Assembly: GCF_002923755.1 (NCBI RefSeq)
Contig: NZ_PGFZ01000009.1
Coordinates: 118,288-156,360, forward strand
Direction of reading: 5' to 3'
DNA from: Methylovulum psychrotolerans
GTDB taxonomy: Bacteria; Pseudomonadota; Gammaproteobacteria; Methylococcales; Methylomonadaceae
Length of the DNA: 38,073 bases
Shown here: positions 1-7,899 of the stretch, in pieces
Position numbering within the stretch: position 1 is the first letter of the stretch
Layout of the letters: the number at the start of each line of letters is the position of its first letter
Position numbers and translations under genes: made by a program
Notes under the pieces: generated by a model
Told to the model about the DNA's origin: nothing
The model's input: only the letters and a program-made list of their open reading frames with translations
Databases searched by the model: none

Positions 1-14
1 ATAAAGGGAAAGGT

Positions 15-528
15 ATGACGAAAACTGATATGGATGGTGTAGCAATTGGTCTGGGTGGCGATGCGGTAACGTTAATGCCGTCCGGGGCGGACGGTTTGGC
101 TCCGGTGTTGTTTATGGCGGAGATTGGCGGCACGTTGCGCCTCGCGGTGGATGCGCGAGGCGTTGCACCGGTTTTTGGGCGTGAACCGGGATTTTTTGGT
201 GTGGGTCAAAAACAGTATTGCTGAGTATGGCTTTGTTGAGGGGCTGGATTTCCTGCTACCCCAAATGGGGGAGAAGGAAAATGCTGGCCTTCAGACGACA
301 ATCGATTATCACCTGTTGTTGGATACGGCCAACGTGTTGGCGAGGTTGGAGAAGGACGACCAAGGCCGTGCGGCTTTGCGTGCGGTCTTGTTGGCTCGAG
401 CCGGCAAAACGCGGCCGGCTCCGTGGCCGACTGCTCAGTTGCCCGACAAGGTGCCGCTTTTGCGGGTGATTCTGGTTGGGCTTGGGATTTTTATTTGTTG
501 GGGACTATTTTGGGTTTGGGTTTTTTAA
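15..528 (+). pseudogene. AntA/AntB antirepressor-type gene, frameshifted
   Basis: The first part reads in one frame (start at 15) up to the residues LRLAVDAR near 147-158. The typical AntA continuation then lies in another frame from about 157: EALHRFLGVNRDFLVWVKN, followed by EYGFVEGLDFLLPQ and TIDYHLLLDTANVLARLEKD. These are the hallmark pieces of the AntA/AntB antirepressor domain found in phage and mobile-element proteins. Joining the frames needs about two bases in the gcgcg run near 153-158, so a small deletion is likely. The tail after the AntA domain ends in a hydrophobic segment (VPLLRVILVGLGIFICWGLF), which is unusual for an antirepressor and suggests membrane anchoring or a degraded end. 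A programmed frameshift is possible but less likely, because the neighbourhood is full of broken genes. Confidence 0.65.
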
Positions 529-626
529 TGGCTTGGGTTAGACGAAAGCTACGGTTGTCATCCATCACTAAAACGGGCAGCGGCAGTCCGCCGCGCATCG
601 GGTCTTACTTATTTGGGGCAGGCCCG
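529..626. other. short non-coding stretch
   Basis: No convincing gene was seen between the antirepressor remnant and the hairpin-rich island that follows. Confidence 0.4.
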
Positions 627-891
627 CCCGCCGCTGGCGGGTATATGCTGGCGGTTTAGGGTTTGCTTCCTATAGGCTTTGGTGCCTTTTTGTCACGGGG
701 GGTTTAGGAAACCCGCCGGTGTCCCGGCAAAGCCGGGAGGTGTCCCGGTCATCGCGTAAAATCTCTTAACTGACGTTATGCGGTAACGTGCTTTATCCCC
801 GTTTGCCGCGCCGAGCATCACAGGGGTTGTCGGGATTAGTCCGAATACCCATAGGGCATAAAGGGGCGCGGCAGGGATGCCGCGCGTCGGT

Positions 892-927
892 AAAGTACCC
901 AAAGGGCATAAAGTACCCAAAGGGCAT
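892..927 (+). repeat. 18-bp tandem direct repeat, two copies
   Basis: Two identical 18-base units, 892-909 and 910-927 (aaagtacccaaagggcat), lie head to tail. A degraded third version occurs at about 845-862. The pair is enclosed by a perfect 10-bp inverted repeat, gtcggtaaag at 886-895 and its complement at 944-953. Confidence 0.85.
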
Positions 928-1049
928 AAAGGGCAGTAAGTCCCTTTACCGACCACCGACAAAACCGAGACGCACAGGATCAAGCGGCAACCGTGCCGCC
1001 TTCTGACGGGTGCCGTCCTGGCACCCGCACTTCGTGTGCGGCGCATCCC

Positions 1050-1205
1050 AATCCGCTCCCGGCGGATTTGTCTTTGGATACTTTCTTTTCGGCGATGCAC
1101 ACCCTCAGGGGGGGGCAAGGAGTTAGGGCAATGCCACTTCAGGGTGGTTGGGGGACAGAGAAATTGCCGAGGCGGAGCAAAAGACAAATCCGCCGGGAGC
1201 GGATT
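1050..1205. repeat. 26-bp perfect inverted repeat pair (BIME/MITE-like)
   Basis: Bases 1050-1075 and 1180-1205 are perfect reverse complements of each other and enclose 104 bases. Each arm is itself a hairpin (AATCCGC, five-base loop, GCGGATT). Inverted copies of a palindromic unit are the architecture of a BIME made of REP elements. A small non-autonomous element is an alternative, but no target-site duplication was identified. Confidence 0.8.
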
Positions 1206-1367
1206 TGGTGTCAACCCGAAGGGCAAAACCCACGGATGGGTTTTGCAGAGTTTCTCGCCTTCGGGTGCGAGAACCCGATTAAAAAACCGTCGCGACAGCG
1301 ACTCATTATTGTTTTTTCAAATCGCAGAAAATGTCTGCGTAACATCAGCTCTTAAAAAGGTGTCACC

Positions 1368-2315
1368 ATGCAAAATGTAGGCTATGGGCGGGCGGTGGCC
1401 GTCATGCTCATGTTATGCCTGGCCGCATTCCGGGCGGACGGCAAAAAACTCTACCGCTATCAGGACGGCAACGGGCAATGGGCGTATGCCGACCGGCCGC
1501 CTGCGGCGGTTACGGCAGGCGAAGAGGTCGCCGTCAGGCAGTTGGATGTCAAGCCCAGGCAATTGGTGCGGCTGTTCCAGTCCGGCGACCCGCAACAGCC
1601 CGATTATTCAATCATCAACGAATACGCGGGGCCTGCGGAAGTGTTGTTCACCTTTTCCGCCCAAGACAATGTCCGCGCCAATCCTGCCCTGCCCGCACGC
1701 TTTGTGTTGGCGTCCGGGCTGTCGGAAAAGTTGGTCAAGATAAGTATCCTTAATTCACGCTTGCCTTGGCGGTTCTCCGTCAACTATCAATTTGTCCCCG
1801 GCAAACCCTTGCCGGACTACCGGTCTTCTTACCCCTATTTGCCCCCGTTCGCGCCCGGCCGCTCCTTCACCGTCACCCAAGGCTTTAACGGCGGGTTCAC
1901 CCATAGCGAAACCCACAACCGCTATGCGGTGGACATCGCCATGCCCGTCGGCACGCCCGTCCATGCCGCCCGCGAAGGCGTGGTCATTTCCGTGGAGAAC
2001 GATTTTTACAAAAACGGGCTTGAGGAGAAATACCGCCCGGCGTCCAACTGTATCCTGATACTGCACGATGACGGTTCGATGGCCGTTTATGCCCATTTGG
2101 AATTGGAAAAGGCCTTGGTGACCCCGGGCACGGCGGTCAAGGCCGGGCAACTGATCGCCTATTCCGGCAACACCGGGTTTTCGTCCGGGCCGCACCTGCA
2201 TTTTTCCGTCCAGTACAACCGGGGGATGGAATTGGTGTCGGTGCCGTTCGGGTTCAGGGGCGCTGACGGGCAAACGTTTGCCCCGTCAGCCGGGCAGGCG
2301 GTGACGGCTTTCTGA
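1368..2315 (+). CDS. exported M23-family metallopeptidase with DUF4124-like N-terminus
   Basis: This 315-residue protein is probably a periplasmic or secreted peptidoglycan-cleaving endopeptidase. A signal peptide occupies about residues 1-25. Next comes a short DUF4124-like segment (KLYRYQDGNGQWAYADRPP, residues 27-45). The C-terminal half is an M23 (LytM-type) domain: ETHNRYAVDIAMPVGTPVHA at 181-200 supplies H183 and D189, AVYAHLE supplies H243, and GPHLHFS supplies H276 and H278. These are the expected zinc ligands and catalytic histidine, so the enzyme should be active. The ATG at 1368 follows an AAGG-like ribosome site and is preceded by the serial hairpins. It has no obvious operon partner downstream. 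Confidence 0.9.
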   Translation: MQNVGYGRAVAVMLMLCLAAFRADGKKLYRYQDGNGQWAYADRPPAAVTAGEEVAVRQLDVKPRQLVRLFQSGDPQQPDYSIINEYAGPAEVLFTFSAQDNVRANPALPARFVLASGLSEKLVKISILNSRLPWRFSVNYQFVPGKPLPDYRSSYPYLPPFAPGRSFTVTQGFNGGFTHSETHNRYAVDIAMPVGTPVHAAREGVVISVENDFYKNGLEEKYRPASNCILILHDDGSMAVYAHLELEKALVTPGTAVKAGQLIAYSGNTGFSSGPHLHFSVQYNRGMELVSVPFGFRGADGQTFAPSAGQAVTAF

Positions 2316-2418
2316 GCAAATAGACAGAGGCCGGCCAAACCTGCGGTTCGTGTCCGCCTCACTTGCCAAGAGCAAAAATTGGGGCTAGTATGCCCGCCAT
2401 ACCGTATCGGAGTGTGTG

Positions 2419-2823
2419 ATGTTGACGGTAGGGTTCAGGCCAAACCTATCTTCACCGGCCGCTGTTTTTTGGCGGCTATCCCAAACCTGTCGTCAGCCTA
2501 GGGGGGTAATGTTGCCCGCAGATTTTTCGCAATATTTTTCATGCCCCTTAAAGCGCCCGGAAGCTGTTGATGAGGCCGCCCGGCTGCTTTTGGACGTGCT
2601 TGACCCGCAAGTCCAAAATGAGGTAGCGTCGGTCAGCGAAGACGGCTTGACGGATTTTCATTTAGGTCTGGGTATGGCCGTCCGCAACGCTTTTGGGCTG
2701 CATGAGCCTGATAGCCTTTTGCTTGCCGCAACCGGTACCCCGCATCCTGATGACGCTTCCGGGATTATCCTTCTGGCTTTATGGCAACGGCTGAACCGTC
2801 CCTTAACTCCAGAAGGTCTGTAG
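2419..2823 (+). CDS. DUF6794-like small protein
   Basis: About 134 residues if the ATG at 2419 is used, which has a CGGAG ribosome site 6-7 bases upstream. An ATG at 2509, right after a G-run, would give a 104-residue protein covering all of the conserved part. The core has the pattern PEAVDEAARLLLDVL, then EDGLTDFHLGLGMAVRNAFGL, which matches my memory of the DUF6794 family (helix pair ending in H-x-G-x-G-x-x-x-R-N-x-F-G-L). The function of that family is unknown to me. The N-terminal 30 residues look unlike the family, which favours the later start. Confidence 0.6.
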   Translation: MLTVGFRPNLSSPAAVFWRLSQTCRQPRGVMLPADFSQYFSCPLKRPEAVDEAARLLLDVLDPQVQNEVASVSEDGLTDFHLGLGMAVRNAFGLHEPDSLLLAATGTPHPDDASGIILLALWQRLNRPLTPEGL

Positions 2824-2835
2824 GGGACTTGAAAC

Positions 2836-3647
2836 ATGTATGACGGAAAACTTATAATGGCCAGAAAAATACCCGCCTTGCTCTTTTTTGTCTTGTCTTT
2901 TTCAAACGCCATCGCCGCTACAAGCCAAAATTTGTGCGCCGTAAACTATTTTTGGGTGTGCCGCCCAAGATAGTGGGCGTAAAATCGGCGAAATGTCCGA
3001 AGAAATAGGCTATTCGGGCTATGCCCTACGTTTTTCGGGCATAACAAGGACGCCGCTTTGGTCGGCGGAGCATTTGACGGCCGGTCGGGTGGCGGACGCT
3101 TGCGTTATGAACCGCCACGACAAGTTCCATACCGACCCTATCGGCGGAAGGTTTCCGGTCGGAGCTTTCCGACTATTCGCATTCAGGATATGACCGCGGC
3201 CATATGGCCCCTTCCGCCGATATGCCGGATCAGCAATCCCAGGCGGAAAGTTTCTCGTTGGCCAATATGGCCCCCCAACTCCACGCCAATAATGCCGGCA
3301 TTTGGGAGGAATTGGAAAATGGTGTGCGGAACCTTGCCTTAAGCGGCCATGACGTTTACGTTGTCAGCGGGCCTTTGTTTGAAGGCGCCGCGCTGAAACA
3401 GATAAAGAACAGGGTCATGGTGCCCACCGCTTTTTTTAAGGCGTTTTATGACGCGACTTCCCAACAGGCCGGGGCGTACATTACACCCAATGCTGAAGGG
3501 GACGTTTTTGCCGCCGTCAGCCTAGACGTTCTCGCGAAAAGGGCTGGGGTTGAGGTGTTCCCCGGCCTTGCCCCGGCCTTAAAATCGGCCATGCCGGAAA
3601 TCGTCATGCCGGCTCGCCGGACACATTGTCCGGGGAGGAAAAAATGA
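2836..3647 (+). pseudogene. broken NUC1-type DNA/RNA non-specific endonuclease
   Basis: Reading across frames gives a typical exported NUC1 nuclease. A signal peptide (from ATG 2857, MARKIPALLFFVLSFSNAIA) is followed by about residues GVPPKIVGVKSAK in a second frame at 2955-2992. A third frame from 2993 gives IGYSGYALRFSGITRTPLWSAEHL. From about 3165 a fourth stretch gives ELSDYSHSGYDRGHMAPSAD, the catalytic DRGH box, followed by SLANMAPQLHANNAGIWEELE, which includes the metal-binding Asn region. At least three frameshifts break the gene: near 2950-2960 (T and G runs), at 2990-2994 (an A run) and near 3160-3170. It is probably inactive. A second, intact NUC1 protein lies at 9700-10689. Confidence 0.8.
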
Positions 3648-3889
3648 TCAGGGAACCTTTTCTGAACGAAACCGAAACGTTTCAAATAGACCAATTGACG
3701 GTCGAAAACCGTTTGGACAGGGTGCAGTTATACGGCAGCGTCGAAATTACCTATGACCAAGCGGGGCTTGAAAGGGCGTCCGCCCTCAAGGCGTTAGTTG
3801 ACTCCCTTGTCATGAAGCTTTCATCCGAACAACTTCCTGAAAAAGTTGTTGTTGATGATTTGCCAACGGTAAAAAATCCGTTTATATAA
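3644..3889 (+). CDS. small conserved hypothetical protein (81 aa)
   Basis: The ATG at 3644 has a strong ribosome site (GGGGAGG, about 6 bases upstream) and overlaps the end of the nuclease pseudogene by 4 bases. The product contains ENRLDRVQLYGSVEITYDQA, a helix (LERASALKALVDSLVMKLSS) and the C-terminal VKNPF. I recall this pattern from short hypothetical proteins of proteobacteria, but I know of no function. It was probably translated together with the nuclease before that gene decayed. Confidence 0.6.
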   Translation: MIREPFLNETETFQIDQLTVENRLDRVQLYGSVEITYDQAGLERASALKALVDSLVMKLSSEQLPEKVVVDDLPTVKNPFI

Positions 3890-3899
3890 GCTTAAGTGA

Positions 3900-4150
3900 C
3901 GGCCGCCCGGCGGGTGCCAGCAGGACATTGCTGTTTTCAAGCCCTGCCAGGTTGGCGCCGCTGTTGTCCATGGCCATTTTTGTGGGCATGGCCGTGGCCG
4001 TCATGGCTTGACTGAAGAAGGCGGTGGCGGCGGCCGCCACGTCATGGTGTTCGGAGAGCATAATGCCGACCGTATCGCCAAACTTGTCCGCCGTACGTTA
4101 GGGGTAAGTCCATGCGCCAAGAGCCGGCAACTGTCCGTTTGCGGCTTTTT
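3900..4150 (-). pseudogene. IS6-family transposase remnant
   Basis: On the minus strand, residues RTADKFGDTVGIMLSEHHD are followed by AAAATAFFSQAM and NSGANLAGLENSNVLL. This is the central DDE region of IS6/IS26-type transposases, where the usual text is YLYRAVDKxG...KSGANxAAL. A stop replaces the Tyr before RTADK, and the upstream part (GSWRMD) is shifted in frame and has lost about 10 residues. Terminal inverted repeats were not found, so only an internal fragment survives. Confidence 0.65.
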
Positions 4151-4224
4151 GCCGCCAAAGCTGTCAGTGGCGAATAACGGGCAACCCGACGTATTTTTAT
4201 TTTTCCATCTGCCGGAGACCCTAT

Positions 4225-4611
4225 ATGCCAACCAAACGTAACACTAATCTCGCCAGACAGGCGAAACTCGCCAGACGCGCGAAGAGAAAAAAACGCATTT
4301 TATCTTTCTCACCCGTATTGCCGTATCCCAACCCGGACGATTTACCGTATTCCAACGCCGACGATTATATAGAGGACATGGATATTCTTCAAACCGCATG
4401 GGAAGCCCATTATGGGGAATTGTCGGAAGATTTTATGCCGCCCTTTTACTACCAAAACGATGATGGTACCTTGCAGTTGGTGGAATGGACACAAACCTTT
4501 CGAGATTTATTGCTTGAAAAATATGGCTCTTCGAAGTTGGCGTTAGTGGAGCGACGATTCAAATTAATTTTTCAATTATTATTCACTCAAGCGGCTGAAA
4601 TGGCCATATAG
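4225..4611 (+). CDS. hypothetical protein with basic N-terminus (128 aa)
   Basis: I do not recognise this protein. The ATG at 4225 follows a GGAG ribosome site at about 4213-4216. The first 28 residues are strongly basic (RQAKLARRAKRKKR), which could bind nucleic acid. The remainder is acidic and helical, with proline-rich PYPNPDDLPYSN before it. It ends 7-27 bases before the next gene (depending on its start), so the two may be co-transcribed. Confidence 0.5.
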   Translation: MPTKRNTNLARQAKLARRAKRKKRILSFSPVLPYPNPDDLPYSNADDYIEDMDILQTAWEAHYGELSEDFMPPFYYQNDDGTLQLVEWTQTFRDLLLEKYGSSKLALVERRFKLIFQLLFTQAAEMAI

Positions 4612-4638
4612 CCTTCCGTGTCGGATGGAAATTCTATT

Positions 4639-5238
4639 ATGGAAATGGTATCGCCCAAACACCCGTCAAAACCGGACAAGGCAATCATTCATCAGAATGA
4701 CGTGTCCCTGCTTGATTTCCTGAAAGGTCACTTTGAGTTTTCCACTGACGTTAAACTGGCGACGTATTTGGACCTCACAAGACATGCCGTTTATAAGGTT
4801 CGTGCGGGGGATGTGGCATTGGGTAACGCCGTCCGCCTACACCTGCTTGAAATTTCCGGCCAATTCCGGCAATTCATCCCCTTACCCGACCTGTCAGCCA
4901 AAAGTCTGCTTGACGAGATCAAGAACCGGTTGGCTGGTGCCGCTAAACCTGAAAAACCGTCAGTAGCCGATCACATCATCAGTGACGCAGAACTGTTGGC
5001 GTGGTTTAAGCAATATATTGCCGCCACCACAGATGAGGCCGTGGCCGGGAAAATTGGGCTAAAAAGAACCTCACTGTCCATGCTGCGCAAAGGCAAGTCA
5101 AAGTTTGGTATTGCACCACGGATTCAGATAGCCGGCGTTTTGTATCCAGACGCTGACATCGCCAAATTGGAAACGTTGATAAACGATTCCGGGGAACTGG
5201 CAGAATTTCTTGTGAACAAAAAAGAATGGCTCCCATAA
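4639..5238 (+). CDS. protein with two helix-turn-helix-like repeats
   Basis: About 199 residues from the ATG at 4639; a GTG at 4618 would add seven. Two similar segments each resemble a small HTH. The first is LLDFLKGHFEF...KLATYLDLTRHAVYKVRAGD...LHLLEIS. The second is LLAWFKQYIAA...AVAGKIGLKRTSLSMLRKGK...IQIAGVL. Both have the spacing of Cro/CI-type domains, followed by a helix. An internally duplicated DNA-binding protein is therefore likely, perhaps a repressor acting on a nearby promoter or on mobile DNA. Family assignment is not possible from the sequence alone. Confidence 0.55.
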   Translation: MEMVSPKHPSKPDKAIIHQNDVSLLDFLKGHFEFSTDVKLATYLDLTRHAVYKVRAGDVALGNAVRLHLLEISGQFRQFIPLPDLSAKSLLDEIKNRLAGAAKPEKPSVADHIISDAELLAWFKQYIAATTDEAVAGKIGLKRTSLSMLRKGKSKFGIAPRIQIAGVLYPDADIAKLETLINDSGELAEFLVNKKEWLP

Positions 5239-5244
5239 TACCCC

Positions 5245-5545
5245 ATGTCGCCAAACCTAACTGGATTGACCCGTGCCGCCTTCTCCGAAAACGGTACCCT
5301 GTCATTTGAGGGGGCCGACACTGACCAGGCGCCCCATTTTTCGGCAAGTTGCGCCAGCACCGTTTTGAGCGGACGAGGGGATCCCGTGATCTGCCCGAGG
5401 GCATATTGCTTGGCTTCGCCCGCCAGTTTCCCATTGCCACAGCCAGTTTGATGCCGTTTGCCTGCAAACATCAAAAATAACCGACAGTTGCTTGAGGGTG
5501 AACCCCGCGTGGCCAAGCAAAACGCCGTGGAACTTTAGAGCCTTT
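5245..5545 (-). pseudogene. IS630-family transposase N-terminal remnant
   Basis: The minus strand gives GVLLGHAGFTLKQLSVIFDV then CRQTASNWLWQWETG, the winged-helix DNA-binding start of IS630-type transposases. A frame change follows, to RPLKTVLAQLAEKWG, and another to GYRFRRRRHGSIQ, both matching the later HTH and linker of this family. At least two frameshifts are present and the DDE domain is missing, so this is a decayed fragment. Confidence 0.6.
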
Positions 5546-5679
5546 TGTTTATTAGCGCCCTTTATGGAAACGGTTCCGGCTTCCCTAACCCGGAAACAAG
5601 CAAAATCCGCCAGGCCACCGCCTATAACGGCAGACTGGTTTTTGGCGTTAAAACGGTAACGGATTAGGCGGCGTTTTTG
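5546..5679 (+). other. orphan coding-like fragment and spacer
   Basis: From about 5560 to 5667 one plus-strand frame reads ALYGNGSGFPNPETSKIRQA, then TAYNGRLVFGVKTVTD and a stop. It has no start codon and is preceded by a stop, so it is probably the tail of a lost gene. I do not recognise the family. Confidence 0.3.
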
Positions 5680-5891
5680 TCGGGATAAAACAGGTTAATA
5701 TATTGATATATAATATAAAGATAATTTATTTTATTCACTTTTAGTGAAAGGTTTACTATTATTTAAGGTAATATCTGGCTTTTATTTTTTAATAAAACGG
5801 CATATAAAAAGCACTTTTAGGTAAAAAATAAGCTTATGGTTAATTTAAAAATACTTTATAATTAAATTTACCGTCCGGCTTGGAAAAAACC
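5680..5891 (+). promoter_or_regulatory. AT-rich upstream region of the hxs operon
   Basis: About 210 bases are strikingly AT-rich compared with the GC-rich genes on both sides. A perfect TATAAT lies at 5857-5862, about 30 bases before the hxsA ATG. No good -35 hexamer stands at 16-18 bases from it, so either the promoter is weak or activated, or the true one is further up. Such AT-rich DNA is a typical target of nucleoid silencers of acquired genes. Confidence 0.45.
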
Positions 5892-6140
5892 ATGAAAATC
5901 AAAAAATCTTTTTTAACCCCGGTCACCGTGTTGGCCGCCTTGCTTGCCTCCGACGCGACGGCCGCATTACCCCAATCGGTCACCGACAAACTCCCGGAAG
6001 CCAGCCCCATTCGGCAAAACGCATCGGCGCAGATGCCTTTTGTCTTATTCCGGCAAGGCGGCGGCGAACCGTTTGTGGCGGCGCACAGATCGCACAGCTC
6101 ACATGCTTCGCATTCGTCACACGCCTCTTCACGTTATTAA
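5892..6140 (+). CDS. hxsA: His-Xaa-Ser repeat precursor peptide HxsA
   Basis: The product is an 82-residue precursor. It has a signal-like leader (MKIKKSFLTPVTVLAALLAS, followed by DATAA), a linker, and a C-terminal core with five consecutive His-Xaa-Ser triplets at residues 65-79 (HRS HSS HAS HSS HAS), ending SRY. This is the defining feature of the HXS system, in which the repeats are thought to be modified by the radical SAM enzymes HxsB and HxsC. The ATG at 5892 is preferred over the TTG at 5880. hxsD starts 5 bases after its stop. It is short for the family, and the leader implies export of the product. Confidence 0.85.
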   Translation: MKIKKSFLTPVTVLAALLASDATAALPQSVTDKLPEASPIRQNASAQMPFVLFRQGGGEPFVAAHRSHSSHASHSSHASSRY

Positions 6141-6145
6141 GCGTG

Positions 6146-6427
6146 ATGGGGACGGAAACCGCGGTAACGTTTGACGCCAATGTTTTTTCTCTTGAAACGG
6201 TCAAGCGGGCGCTGTATCGGTGTTCCGACCAAAGCCAGTTTGACATCACAAGTGAAGGCGGGGCCATTACCGTCACTTTTTCGGCAATAGACCCGGATGG
6301 TTTGGCAGACAAAATAAGAAATGAAGTCCTGGATCAGGATTTGCGCGACACCTTATCCAAAGAAACCGCAAACGTCCGCACGTTGATTTTGGCCAACGCC
6401 TTTTCCGACACGGGGCTTATCCGATAA
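6146..6427 (+). CDS. hxsD: His-Xaa-Ser system protein HxsD
   Basis: 93 residues from the ATG at 6146; a GTG at 6143 is the alternative. The small alpha/beta protein contains TVKRALYRCSDQSQFDITSE, then a strand ITVTFS, and ends with TLILANAFSDTGLIR. This layout fits the HxsD family, a small partner always found with hxsB and hxsC. Its role is not established; by analogy with RiPP systems it may present the precursor to the enzymes. Its stop codon shares a base with the hxsB start, so the two are translationally coupled. Confidence 0.75.
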   Translation: MGTETAVTFDANVFSLETVKRALYRCSDQSQFDITSEGGAITVTFSAIDPDGLADKIRNEVLDQDLRDTLSKETANVRTLILANAFSDTGLIR

Positions 6428-7899
6428 TGCCGGTTTTAGGGAAAAAATTTAGGCCGCCCGAAGCCTTTGACCAAGCCATAAACGGCTATTACCAACTGCT
6501 CCCTTCCAGGTTCGTGCGGCTGGACGGTAAACGCTATCTGCTCAGCAATGATGTCGGCGAGTTTTTGGTCGTCGGACGCGGACAGCTCGCCGATTACATA
6601 CAAAAAAAGGTGCCTAAAGGTTCTGATTTTTATCATGACCTGAAGTCCAAATGTTTTTTGGTTGACGGCGACTCTAATGTCGCCTTAGACCTATTGGCCC
6701 TTAAATACCGTACCAAAGCCCGGCGTATCTCACAGTTTACGGCGCTGCATATTTTTGTGGTTTCCTTACGTTGCGACTACACTTGCCGGTATTGCCAGGT
6801 TTCCCGGCAGACGGACGACAAACATGCCTTTGACATGTCGGAGGCGACGGCAGACAAGGCATTGGGGTTGGTGTTCAAAAGCCCTTCGCCTACCATAAAG
6901 ATTGAATTCCAAGGGGGGGAACCCTTACTTAATTTCAGCCTGATCCGATATATTGTCGCCAACGCAACCGCCGAAAATATCAGGCACAAAAAAAATTTGC
7001 AGTTTGTCATTACGACAAACTTAAGCCTCCTGACGGACGAAATGTTGTCGTTTTGCTCAAGCCACGGCATATTCCTGTCGACGTCGCTTGACGGCCCCGA
7101 GCAGTTGCATAACGCGAACCGCCCCCGTCCGGGAATGGACGGCCACAAGCTGACGGTTGAAGGGATTAAAAAAGCCCAGACGGCGTTAGGCCGTGACAAA
7201 ATAGGCGCATTGATGACGACGACTGAGAAAAGCCTTCCCGCCGCCAGGGCCATCATTGATGCCTATCTTGAAAACGGTTTGGACAGTATCTTTTTGCGTC
7301 CCCTCAGCCCGTACGGTTTTGCGGTGAAAACACGGCAGGCCTATAAGTATGACGTGGACAGATGGTTCGAATTCTATAAGGAAGGCTTGGATTATATTTT
7401 AGAAATAAACCGGCAAGGCCACCGGTTTGTCGAGCTTTACACCGAATTGGTTGTGAACAAGCTGCTGTCGCCTTTCAGCACGGGGTATGTCGATTTGCAG
7501 TCCCCTAGCGGGGCCGGCATTTCCGCAATCGTCTATAATTATGACGGCGACGTCTACGCCTCCGACGAAGCGAGGATGCTGGCCGAAATGGGCGACAAGG
7601 CGTTCCGTTTGGGTAATGTCCATGACGACGGCTATGAGGACATCATGTTGTCCGACACCCTGCTTGACATGTTGGAGTCCACCTTGTCGGAAAGCATCCC
7701 GATGTGTACGGACTGCGGTTTTTTGCCCTACTGCGGTACCGACCCCGTATACCACCACGCCACCCAAGGGGATATGGTCGGCAACAAGGCCTTAAGCGGG
7801 TTTTGCGGTAAGAATATGAAAATATTCCGCCATGTCGTTTTGTTGCTGGAAGACGACCCGGAAGCCCGGGAAACCTTGCTCGGTTGGGTGCGCCCATGA
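6427..7899 (+). CDS. hxsB: radical SAM maturase HxsB with SPASM-like C-terminus
   Basis: 490 residues. The radical SAM core begins with LRCDYTCRYC, a Cx3Cx2C cluster at C116, C120 and C123 for the [4Fe-4S]-SAM site. It continues with EFQGGEPLLNF (the GGE motif) and TTNLSLLTDEML. The C-terminus has a SPASM-like set of cysteines (MCTDCGFLPYCGTDP and later GFCGKN) for auxiliary clusters. Such enzymes install carbon or ether crosslinks in peptides. The substrate here is inferred to be the HXS core of HxsA. An N-terminal 100-residue region may be a peptide-binding domain. It overlaps hxsC by 4 bases (ATGA). Confidence 0.88.
   Translation: MPVLGKKFRPPEAFDQAINGYYQLLPSRFVRLDGKRYLLSNDVGEFLVVGRGQLADYIQKKVPKGSDFYHDLKSKCFLVDGDSNVALDLLALKYRTKARRISQFTALHIFVVSLRCDYTCRYCQVSRQTDDKHAFDMSEATADKALGLVFKSPSPTIKIEFQGGEPLLNFSLIRYIVANATAENIRHKKNLQFVITTNLSLLTDEMLSFCSSHGIFLSTSLDGPEQLHNANRPRPGMDGHKLTVEGIKKAQTALGRDKIGALMTTTEKSLPAARAIIDAYLENGLDSIFLRPLSPYGFAVKTRQAYKYDVDRWFEFYKEGLDYILEINRQGHRFVELYTELVVNKLLSPFSTGYVDLQSPSGAGISAIVYNYDGDVYASDEARMLAEMGDKAFRLGNVHDDGYEDIMLSDTLLDMLESTLSESIPMCTDCGFLPYCGTDPVYHHATQGDMVGNKALSGFCGKNMKIFRHVVLLLEDDPEARETLLGWVRP

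Larger units (their letters stand above)
627..1339. repeat. hairpin-dense non-coding island
   Basis: This stretch has no credible gene but holds about 14 perfect short palindromes in series: 627-641, 700-714, 723-737, 866-885, 886-895 with 944-953, 984-999, 1008-1026, 1025-1041, 1050-1068, 1187-1205, 1223-1246 (10-bp stem, 4-base loop), 1252-1273, 1289-1302 and 1323-1339. Most have 5-10 bp stems and 3-8 base loops. The last one ends 28 bases before the start of the M23 peptidase gene, so some may lie in its 5' leader. The arrangement resembles clusters of REP-type palindromes or a highly structured RNA. No transposase of the REP-associated (RAYT) type was seen nearby. Confidence 0.7.

Noticed and set aside
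693-1226. Long minus-strand open frame (177 codons) across the hairpin island
   Set aside because: The residues follow the repeats and palindromes, with no family pattern and no ribosome site; it is an accident of composition.
4001-4231. Minus-strand 76-codon frame
   Set aside because: It overlaps the IS6-type fragment in the wrong frame and shows no family pattern.
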